From positions 1-29,645 of the forward strand of contig DATLMR010000042.1 of NCBI GenBank assembly GCA_035537555.1: a DNA stretch of 29,645 nucleotides, read 5' to 3'. The notes beneath the pieces are model-generated. The model ran no database searches. It was not told the origin of the DNA and was given only the letters and a program-made list of their open reading frames with translations. Numbering within the stretch: position 1 is the stretch's first letter; each line of letters opens with the position of its first letter. Shown in pieces: positions 23,628 through 29,645 of the stretch. The position numbers and the translations under genes were made by a program. Source of the stretch: DATLMR01 sp035537555. GTDB taxonomy: Bacteria > Acidobacteriota > Blastocatellia > UBA7656.

Positions 23628-24161
23628 TCAATTCACCGGCCCAACAGGTGTAGGCGCGGGGTTAAAACAGTCATTGGTCGGGGGGTTGGTCATAGACCTC
23701 GCGAGCTCACTTCGGAATTGCCCGAACCCGCCTCGCAACTCTCCCATGTTAGCGCCCGACTCTTTAGCAATCTGGCCGAGCGACATTCCTTCTTGCAACT
23801 TGGCCAGGATGGCGTCCAGAGAGAGGTCAGTCCTGTCCGCCATAAGTACCGCGGCGACAAACTGGCCGAAGGGAAAATCGCCGAGGCTCACGTATCGATC
23901 CTTTAACTGCTGGCCCGTGTCATACCCTTCGACGCTGGTATGAGCGGCAAGGATGCAAAAGACCGAGTCGCGACCAAGCCTGCGGGCGGTCTTTTCCGCC
24001 GTATCTCCGAGCTTCTTTGCGTCTTTATTAACGTTCTTCTCTTCCTTCTGTTTCTTGCCGCCCTCCGGCCCCATCGCGAAGCCGTGCCCGGCACCCGCCG
24101 ATAGGATTATCGACGAAAGAAGAACCACAAGCGCGAACCTGATTTTGCATGTTCTTTTCAT
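23628..24161 (-). CDS. Small secreted protein of unknown function (177 aa)
   Basis: A signal peptide covers residues 1-29 (basic MKRTCKIRF, hydrophobic ALVVLLSSIILSAGAG, then GFA). A Lys/Glu-rich segment (KKQKEEKNVNKDAKK) follows. The C-terminal half contains LSLDAILAKLQEGMSLGQIAKESG, a helix-turn-like repeat seen in other acidobacterial secreted proteins, then a Pro-rich end. There are only a few Cys residues. The ATG is supported by GGGAAGG. I do not recognise the function. It may be an envelope protein induced with its neighbour at 24490-25044, but a hairpin between them suggests separate transcription. Confidence 0.78.
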   Translation of the reverse strand: MKRTCKIRFALVVLLSSIILSAGAGHGFAMGPEGGKKQKEEKNVNKDAKKLGDTAEKTARRLGRDSVFCILAAHTSVEGYDTGQQLKDRYVSLGDFPFGQFVAAVLMADRTDLSLDAILAKLQEGMSLGQIAKESGANMGELRGGFGQFRSELARSMTNPPTNDCFNPAPTPVGPVN

Positions 24162-24489
24162 AGCCTTCCCACAAGCCTGCTAAAATATCTCGCCCTTGTG
24201 GGCGAGCCCGACACCCCGTCTGCCCCATATCTACTGACGGTGGCCCGGTTTCTTGAGCAAAGGATACGCCACCGGGGGCGCTCGGAGTATATCGAGGCGG
24301 AAAAGGTAAGGCTGGAATCAGGAGCAGCTTAAATTTGAGATGGACTGGCCCGTTCAGGTAGAGCCCTCGGCGAATCTATCGGGCAGACGCAAGCCAACAG
24401 TGCGGTTTTATAATTAGCAGAAGCGCAACAGGCGGCCCCGGGTCGTCACCATAAGCAACAAATCGGCGAGGCCAGGATACCCGGCTGAT
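24162..24489. other. Intergenic region with a hairpin
   Basis: This 328-bp gap separates two minus-strand secreted-protein genes. The only clear structure is a 7-bp GC hairpin at 24189-24206. A TATACT hexamer on the minus strand near 24290 has no matching -35 box. I see no gene. Confidence 0.5.
24189..24206 (-). terminator. GC hairpin followed by a U-rich stretch
   Basis: CTCGCCC (24189-24195) and GGGCGAG (24200-24206) form a perfect 7-bp stem with a 4-nt loop. On the minus strand it is followed by ATATTTTAG. It could end transcription of the gene at 24490-25044. As it lies only 27 nt before the next ATG at 24161, it could also act as a leader structure or attenuator. Confidence 0.5.
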
Positions 24490-25044
24490 CTACCGGCTCT
24501 CTGATTTGCAGGCGCCGCTGACGATGCGCTCCTGTATGCACTTCAGAAGGGTGTCTTCGAGCTCGCCCTTCGAGGTGAGAGGTACCCATTCGCTGCCCGC
24601 AATCCCATCGACCATGCCTTCAAATCGCGCGTACACGCCGACCTGAGCGGTCGAAGGCGAAGCGGGGCTCAATTGGAAGCGGAGGACGTAACGGCCCCTG
24701 GTCCAGTTTCGCACGACGGCGGCAGGAACTTCGCAGTAGTGTTCGAGCTGGCTTCGGGTAGTTATCCCTTTGATGAAGACTATGGGCTTGCTGATAAGGG
24801 TGCATTCGCCCGTGGTCCCGTTGCACTCTTCCTTATCGAGAGGGATCTCCCGCGTCTCAAGCATCTGCTTGGTCAAGGTCATCACTTCGTCACGGGAGGT
24901 GTTCATAATCGACGGATTGGGCAAAGGCTTTTCAGCTTTCGGCCTGTTGAGCTGTATCTGCGCGTTTGACGCCACGACCGCGATCAGGATGATCGCGAGC
25001 ATACCCGTCTTTCTGATTCCGGATGAGATTTTCTTACCAATCAT
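24490..25044 (-). CDS. Small secreted protein of unknown function (184 aa)
   Basis: The protein starts with a basic region and a hydrophobic core (MIGKKISSGIRKTGMLAIIL, ending ASNAQ), consistent with a signal peptide cut near residue 28. The mature part has four cysteines: a pair in ECNGTTGEC at about 73-81, one in HYCEV and one in LKCIQERIV, with a further one near the end (GACKSES). The paired Cys suggest disulfides outside the cytoplasm. The C-terminal part is beta-rich. No family is recognised. The gene has a good promoter but only an AGAGG site 12 nt before the ATG. It lies divergent from the DUF1573 gene. Confidence 0.75.
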   Translation of the reverse strand: MIGKKISSGIRKTGMLAIILIAVVASNAQIQLNRPKAEKPLPNPSIMNTSRDEVMTLTKQMLETREIPLDKEECNGTTGECTLISKPIVFIKGITTRSQLEHYCEVPAAVVRNWTRGRYVLRFQLSPASPSTAQVGVYARFEGMVDGIAGSEWVPLTSKGELEDTLLKCIQERIVSGACKSESR

Positions 25045-25076
25045 TTATAAAGGACCTCTTTCAAACTTCGATTTGA

Positions 25077-25105
25077 ACGATAACAGCGTAGCGGGCTTTA
25101 TTCAA
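25077..25105 (-). promoter_or_regulatory. Promoter of the 184-residue secreted protein gene
   Basis: On the minus strand TTGAAT (25105-25100) and TATCGT (25082-25077) are separated by 17 bp, with TG just before the -10. Transcription would start near 25070, giving a 26-nt leader. Confidence 0.5.
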
Positions 25106-25110
25106 GATCA

Positions 25111-25138
25111 TCGACCGGCGCGCTCGCTCTATTAGAAT
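25111..25138 (+). promoter_or_regulatory. Promoter of the DUF1573 gene
   Basis: TCGACC (25111-25116) and TAGAAT (25133-25138) are separated by 16 bp on the plus strand. The leader would be about 105 nt. The -35 box is weak. Confidence 0.4.
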
Positions 25139-25247
25139 GAGCCGGCCCGCGAAATTCGCATAAAGCATTCGAACGGCCTCGAATTGCATTGCGCGAGCGG
25201 AGCGGCCTGCATTAACCTTTACCCTTGCCCGAAAGAATTCAGGGTGA

Positions 25248-26030
25248 ATGATGGCGGAACCTTCGGCAAAGAATCTCTTTCGATTACACGCGAGCGCTCT
25301 CTTGCTGATCGCGATGGCCTGCTCGTGCGTCGCCCGCGCGCAGCAGGCGGCCCCCGCTAGTTCAGTCGCCCCGGCTGCTCCGAAGATGGTAATCTCCCAG
25401 ACCGCGTATGACTTCGGCAATGTCTTCAGAGGCGAAGGACTCGGCTATGTCTTCCTGATAAAAAACGAAGGCGAAGCGGACCTCGTGATAGAGGAATTCA
25501 CGCCCGGCTGAGGGTGCGAAGTCGTTGGCTCGGACAGGGTCATCCCTCCTGGTAAGGTGGGCAAAGCTCATATAGAAGTGAATACGGAGAGCTTGAGCGG
25601 CACGATTCTCAAGCTGGCGACGATGCGCACGAACGATCCCGCGCGAAGGGGGGTAGTCTTCAGCCTCACCGCGAACGTTCAGGATGCCCCGCCCGGCCTT
25701 ATGAGGCCGGGGAGGTGGATCGGGCCGCTTTTCATCGGGCCGTCCAATAAATGGGAGGCGGTGGCGATTGCCGGAGAGAAGGCCGCGACCGAGTTCACTA
25801 TCACCTCGGGGAAAGACCCCATCAGGATACTGGCGGTGGAAGGCGGCGGGAAAAATTTCATGGCGAAAGTCGAAGCGGTCGAGGCCGGCAAGATATACAA
25901 AGTCTCGGTTGAAACCACCGGAACGGAAAAACCGGACACATACAGCGCGAGGCTATGGATAACGACGGATCACCCCGCTCTTCAAAGTTTCCCCCTGGAT
26001 TTGATGGTGATAGCGAGGCCCCGAAAATGA
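25248..26030 (+). CDS. Secreted DUF1573-family protein with in-frame TGA, candidate selenoprotein
   Basis: One frame of 261 codons is interrupted only by TGA at codon 88 (25509-25511). Before it lie a signal peptide (to about residue 33, CVARAQQ) and the DUF1573 beginning (YDFGNVFRGEGLGYVFLIKN, then EADLVIEEFTPG). After it, in the same frame, come GCEVVGSDRVIPPGKVGKAH and IEVNTESLSGTILKLATMRT NDPAR, the second half of the same domain, then about 100 residues to TAA. In this family the stretch normally reads Cys-Gly-Cys; TGA stands where the first Cys belongs. TGA otherwise ends genes in this window, so it is not a Trp codon. The two explanations are selenocysteine insertion or a single nonsense/base error. 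The frame has no other lesion. Start ATG 25251 is equally possible with AGGG upstream. Confidence 0.75.
25509..25511 (+). other. In-frame TGA at a conserved Cys position
   Basis: The codon context is Pro-Gly-[TGA]-Gly-Cys-Glu-Val. The DUF1573 family keeps a Cys-Gly-Cys motif here, so TGA replaces the first Cys. TGC or TGT to TGA is one base change. Confidence 0.85.
25535..25551 (+). promoter_or_regulatory. Small hairpin at SECIS distance from the TGA
   Basis: CAGG (25535-25538) and CCTG (25548-25551) can pair around a 9-nt loop beginning GT. The loop starts 27 nt after the TGA, inside the range described for bacterial SECIS elements. The stem is only 4 bp, and a competing AGGG/CCCT hairpin exists, so this is weak support. 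Confidence 0.25.
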
Positions 26031-26093
26031 GCCCGGCGGGGGTCGAAGAGCGGCCCTCCGCTTTCCGCCGCCCCTCGGCCCGCCGCCTGCCCG

Positions 26094-26756
26094 TTATCGG
26101 CTCGTGACGCGTATCAGCATCTCCGTGCCGGATTCGATCTTGAGTTCCTTGCCGCCGTCTATTGCTATCGACCCGGCCCCGGCCGCTCCGCCCACTATCA
26201 GGCCGACCACGGCGCCCTTGCCGCCTCCAACTATGCCCCCGAGTATCGCTCCGGCCGCCGCGCCGATCCCTCCGCGCTTGGCCGTCTGCTTGCCCCGGCT
26301 GCCCGATTTAAGGCTCCCTTCGTCATCCACGCTGGTCGATTCTTTATCGTCGTAAACGCGGATAAGCTCGCCGCGCAGGGCCCCGGTTCGCCCGTCCGGG
26401 AACCGGATCGAGTCGAACGCGAGCGCCATTCGCGTGCGGCCTTTGACCCGGCCCGATTTATCGAGAATGCTGATATGGCCCTTCACCTCCGCCCCCTCAT
26501 AGCGAGACGGGCTCAGCACCGTGGAGGTGAACGTATCGCCCACGCGCGCGCTTTCGCTTGAGAGCGAATCGTTGATACGGACCTTCAACTGTGTCCCGGC
26601 CGGAACGTATGTGGTGGACCTGGCTCGGGCGCGCGTCCTTCGCCGCGTCTGCGCCTCCGCATTCGCCGGAGATTGCTCGCTCAATAGGGGTAAACCGCCT
26701 AGCAGCAGAGCTGAAAGCATAATCAGCGAGGATAGCTTAATCGCAACTGTCTTCAT
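26094..26756 (-). CDS. Secreted glycine-zipper envelope protein
   Basis: The ATG at 26756 is chosen because GAAAGGAG lies 8 nt upstream and the codons after it give a signal peptide (MKTVAIKLSSLIMLSALLLG, then LPLLSEQSPANA). A longer frame to 26819 has no such site. The mature protein begins with an Arg-rich stretch (RRRTRARARSTTY) and a beta-rich domain (VPAGTQLKVRINDSLSSESA) found in many acidobacterial secreted proteins. It ends with a long glycine zipper (GGIGAAAGAILGGIVGGGKG and following), which could insert into or contact the outer membrane. It is about 220 residues. Function is unknown; a structural envelope role is likely. It converges with the DUF1573 gene. Confidence 0.85.
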   Translation of the reverse strand: MKTVAIKLSSLIMLSALLLGGLPLLSEQSPANAEAQTRRRTRARARSTTYVPAGTQLKVRINDSLSSESARVGDTFTSTVLSPSRYEGAEVKGHISILDKSGRVKGRTRMALAFDSIRFPDGRTGALRGELIRVYDDKESTSVDDEGSLKSGSRGKQTAKRGGIGAAAGAILGGIVGGGKGAVVGLIVGGAAGAGSIAIDGGKELKIESGTEMLIRVTSR

Positions 26757-26836
26757 CTTAACCGCTCCTTTCTTATGATGGGTCAACCCGACCGCAAACT
26801 GCCTCCACCCGCCGGGCAATTATACATCGGCCCGGC

Positions 26837-26865
26837 TGGAAAAGGAGCACCGCCGCGGTTATAAT
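26837..26865 (+). promoter_or_regulatory. Promoter of the subtilase gene
   Basis: TGGAAA (26837-26842) and a perfect TATAAT (26860-26865) are separated by 17 bp. Transcription would start near 26872, which rules out the TTG at 26869 as a start and favours the ATG at 26938. Confidence 0.6.
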
Positions 26866-26937
26866 CGCTTGCCGGTCGCGCTGAACCACAGGTTGGATGT
26901 CTCGAATTACTATCCCGGCTGCCCGAACGTTTTTAGA

Positions 26938-29553
26938 ATGACCTTTTATATTTCCAATTCGATCAAAGTAACGCTCACTTTCCTTGCGGTCGCGATGGTC
27001 CTCTGCGTGGCCCGCCCCCTGGCCTCGACCGCCGGGAAGTCGAGCGTCGAAGCGTCGTCAAGCCTCCGCGCGGACTCGGGGGGACGGACGAGCGAAATCG
27101 CCCGCGCCTTCGCCCCTTATAACCCGAACCTGATCCTGCTCAGGCGCGGGGTAATCGACACGAGCATCGATTCGCAAACCGGCCTTAATGCGAGCCTGGC
27201 GGGCTCGCCCTCGCTTTCTGAAAAACGGTTGCGAATCGTCCAATTCGCCGGGCCTATCAAGTCCGGATGGCTCGACCGCCTTCGCGCCACCGGCGTCGAG
27301 ATCATCGGATACGTCCCGAATAATGCGTATATAGTGCGCGGACACGACTCGGCGCTCGCCCGGGCTGCGCGTCTCGACGGAGGCCACCTTGTGACCGATG
27401 ACCGGCCCGTGCGATGGATCGGCCTCCTGCAACCGGTTCAAAAGCTCGACCCGCGCCTCGATGACGAGATGCTTTCCGACAGGCGCGGCCCGCTCGTAGA
27501 TGTCGAGATCGAGCTGATAGACTCGCCCGACTCTACCGAATCCATTAACCGGATAGGAGACCTCGCATCGACCGTGAGCCGCGAGCCCAGGAGCTTCCTC
27601 AACTTTATAGTCGTATCGGCAACCGTGCGCGCCGACCGTCTGCTCGAAATAGCCTCGCTCGATCAGGTCTTATATATAAATCCGGTATCCTCGACCGTGC
27701 TTCATGACGAGAGGGGCGCTCAGATAATAGCGGCCAACCTCAACACCGAGGGCACGGAGCCTTCGAGTCCCGGCTACAGGGCCTGGCTTGAATCGAAGGG
27801 GTTCGGCACGCCTTCCGATTTCATCATCGACTTTGCGGATTCGGGGCTCGACAGCGGAATGACCAGCGGCCCTCCCATGCACCCCGACTTTCTGGACGGC
27901 GAGCGCCGCAGCCGGGTCGTCTACAGCGTCAATTATACGAGAGAGGGCTTCGGCGACGACCGCTCCGGCCACGGCACTTTCGTCGCTTCGCTCGCCTGCG
28001 GCTCCAGCACGAATTCCAACGCGGACCAGGGAGGCTACCTCTTCGGGCTCGGCATCGATCCGAGCGCGAGGCTTGGAGCTTCCCGAATATTCAGGGATGA
28101 CGGAAGGCTCGACCTGGAGCAGAGCTTCACCGACGTAGTCTCGGCGGCCTACGGGGCGGGCGCGCGAATGTCGAATAATAGCTGGGGCAGGGCGGGCAAC
28201 ATCTACGACGCGGCCGCGCAGGAGTACGATGCCCTGACTCGTGACGCGCAGCCGGCAGTCGGAGGAAACCAGGAGATGCTCTTCGTCTTTTCCGCCGGCA
28301 ACAGCGGCCCGACCGGGCGCATAAGCTCTCCGGGCACGGCCAAGAACGTGATCACCGTGGCGGCAAGCGAAAGCTTCAGGCCCGACGGGCTCGACTCCTG
28401 CAACTTCGACGGAGGCGGCGGCATAGGTCCGGAAGAGGCCAATAACGCGCTCGACATTCTCAGGTTTTCGGCGGGAGGCCCTACCTTCGACGGTCGAACG
28501 AAGCCGGACATCGCCGCTCCCGGCTCGCATCTCTACGGCGCGGTATCTCAGACGAGCCTCTTCAATGGGGACGGCCTTTGCCCGGGCGCGCCCCGCTTTC
28601 AGCCGCCGGGAGTGAGACTCTACACGTGGTCGTCGGGGACAAGCCTCGCGGCGCCCCACGTCACGGGCGCGGCGGCGCTCGTCAGGCGATTCTTCAAGCT
28701 CAACGATCTTCTTGGCGACGACCGCGCGCCCTCGCCCGCGATGACCAAGGCCTACCTTCTGAACTCCGCGACCTACATGACGGGCGAGAATGCGGGGGGC
28801 AATTTGCCGGCCGAGCGGCAAGGCTGGGGGCTCGTGAATCTCGCGCGCTCGTTCGACGATGCGAGCCGCAAACTGGTCGATCAGACGCAACTGCTGACGC
28901 AGAGCCAGCAGGTATTCGAGATTCGAGGATCTGTCTCCGACAGGTCGCGACCGCTCAGGGTCACCCTCGCCTGGACGGACGCGGCGGGCATGCTGGTCGG
29001 CCCGGCCTTAGTCAACGACCTCGATCTGGAATTGAAAGTCGAAGGGCGGACCGTTTACCGGGGGAATAATTTCGCGGGCCAGTTCTCGTCGGAGGGGGGC
29101 GAAGCCGACAGGCTCAACAACGTCGAGTCGATTTACCTGCCCGCGCACTCGATACCTGAGGGGGTCGCGGGGAACTTCACCATCACGGTTCGCGCGGCGA
29201 ACATAGCGGGGGACGGGGTCCCGGGCAACGACCATAACCTGGATCAGGACTTCGCGCTCGTCGCCTATAACGTCGCGGACCCGATCCCCGAGACCGTGCC
29301 GACCGATCCCGTCATCACCGGAGCGACATACGTCAAGAAGGCGCTCACCATCACGGGCCGCAACTTTACGGCGGCGACCCGCGTCGAGATTAACGGGCAA
29401 ACCTTGAACCTGCCCTTCACTTTCAACGCCACGACCGGCTCTCTCGGGATCAAGCTGAAAGCAAAAAAACTGAAGCTGATTCCGGGGGCCGACAACCAGA
29501 TCGTCGTGATCGAAAACGGCGCGCGGTCGCTCCCCTTCAATCTCCGATTGTAG
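26938..29553 (+). CDS. Exported S8 subtilisin-like serine protease
   Basis: The 871-residue protein is a large secreted subtilase. The ATG at 26938 gives a signal peptide (MTFYISNSIKVTLTFLAVAM, then VLCVARPLASTAG); it lies about 66 nt after the predicted transcription start, although no ribosome site is obvious. Residues about 35-260 form a long prodomain-like region. The catalytic triad is complete: Asp301 in DFADSGLD, His345 in SGHGTFVAS and Ser569 in SSGTSLAAPHVTGAA. The oxyanion Asn455 is in SAGNSG. A P-domain-like beta region follows (about 640-770), then a C-terminal IPT/TIG-like domain (DPVITGATYVKKALTITGRN). It resembles the Kp43-type group. It should degrade proteins outside the cell. 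The antisense frames here are shadows. Confidence 0.93.
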   Translation: MTFYISNSIKVTLTFLAVAMVLCVARPLASTAGKSSVEASSSLRADSGGRTSEIARAFAPYNPNLILLRRGVIDTSIDSQTGLNASLAGSPSLSEKRLRIVQFAGPIKSGWLDRLRATGVEIIGYVPNNAYIVRGHDSALARAARLDGGHLVTDDRPVRWIGLLQPVQKLDPRLDDEMLSDRRGPLVDVEIELIDSPDSTESINRIGDLASTVSREPRSFLNFIVVSATVRADRLLEIASLDQVLYINPVSSTVLHDERGAQIIAANLNTEGTEPSSPGYRAWLESKGFGTPSDFIIDFADSGLDSGMTSGPPMHPDFLDGERRSRVVYSVNYTREGFGDDRSGHGTFVASLACGSSTNSNADQGGYLFGLGIDPSARLGASRIFRDDGRLDLEQSFTDVVSAAYGAGARMSNNSWGRAGNIYDAAAQEYDALTRDAQPAVGGNQEMLFVFSAGNSGPTGRISSPGTAKNVITVAASESFRPDGLDSCNFDGGGGIGPEEANNALDILRFSAGGPTFDGRTKPDIAAPGSHLYGAVSQTSLFNGDGLCPGAPRFQPPGVRLYTWSSGTSLAAPHVTGAAALVRRFFKLNDLLGDDRAPSPAMTKAYLLNSATYMTGENAGGNLPAERQGWGLVNLARSFDDASRKLVDQTQLLTQSQQVFEIRGSVSDRSRPLRVTLAWTDAAGMLVGPALVNDLDLELKVEGRTVYRGNNFAGQFSSEGGEADRLNNVESIYLPAHSIPEGVAGNFTITVRAANIAGDGVPGNDHNLDQDFALVAYNVADPIPETVPTDPVITGATYVKKALTITGRNFTAATRVEINGQTLNLPFTFNATTGSLGIKLKAKKLKLIPGADNQIVVIENGARSLPFNLRL

Positions 29554-29601
29554 AATCAAGGCAGGTAATGGTACTCAGACTTGTTAGGGAGTAGACGGGG
29601 C

Positions 29602-29639
29602 TTCTTGAAGCGAGTCTCAAATGATGCGTGGCCGGGCGC
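29602..29639 (+). repeat. Sequence resembling the 5' end of the receiver fragment
   Basis: This segment aligns without gaps to the minus-strand sequence at about 9085-9121, just before and across the start of the truncated receiver frame. Both share TTCTTGAAGCGAG and then ATGATGC, and most differences are transitions. The window ends shortly after, so its nature is open. Confidence 0.35.
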
Positions 29640-29645
29640 GGATTA

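Noticed and set aside
26040..26066. Weak hairpin between the DUF1573 and glycine-zipper genes
   Set aside because: The stem is about 7 bp with a G-T pair and the T tract is three bases; too weak to call a terminator.
27670..28890. 406-codon minus-strand frame opposite the subtilase
   Set aside because: It covers the catalytic domain of a clear subtilase and shows Arg/Ala-rich shadow composition.

Overview
The window is GC-rich bacterial chromosome with dense genes on both strands. No rRNA gene, CRISPR array, insertion sequence or prophage is visible. The mix of genes suggests an acidobacterium, perhaps of the class Blastocatellia: DUF3857 proteins, PilX/DUF4900 pilins, glycine-zipper secreted proteins, a receiver domain like those in Blastocatellia hybrid proteins, and an Agl23-type glycosyltransferase. 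This placement is inferred from protein families. No marker gene is present.

Left part (1-10.8 kb): a secreted protein cut by the window edge; a complete 3-hydroxybutyryl-CoA dehydrogenase with its own extended -10 promoter; a zinc-ribbon/TPR protein ending at a perfect 29-bp inverted-repeat terminator; a small unknown protein; an FmdB-type zinc ribbon; an HEXXH protein with a possible leaderless promoter; an alpha/beta hydrolase with an intact triad; a DUF3857/transglutaminase-like secreted protein that has lost its catalytic Cys; a decapitated response-regulator receiver domain; and an exported M20 metallopeptidase.

Middle (10.8-19.5 kb, all minus strand): two consecutive type IV minor-pilin operons with the same order FimT/GspH - PilV - PilW - PilX. 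The first two intergenic gaps are the same size (14 and 18 bp) in both sets. The downstream set has a remarkable FimT. Its conserved Glu at mature position 5 is Gln, and its pilin head is extended by about 80 residues of Pro-Thr/Ser repeat and a Cys-bounded Ig/BACON-like domain. Directly upstream lie two overlapping membrane genes: an Agl23-like (TIGR03663) GT-C protein and a second polytopic GT-C-like protein. They could glycosylate surface components such as the pili (inference).

Right part (23.6-29.6 kb): two small secreted orphans, a DUF1573 protein, a glycine-zipper envelope protein and an exported S8 subtilase with an intact catalytic triad. The DUF1573 gene is the most interesting item. 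An in-frame TGA sits where the family has the first Cys of its Cys-Gly-Cys motif, and the reading frame continues intact for 172 codons afterwards. It is therefore a candidate selenoprotein, with a simple nonsense mutation or base error as the rival explanation.
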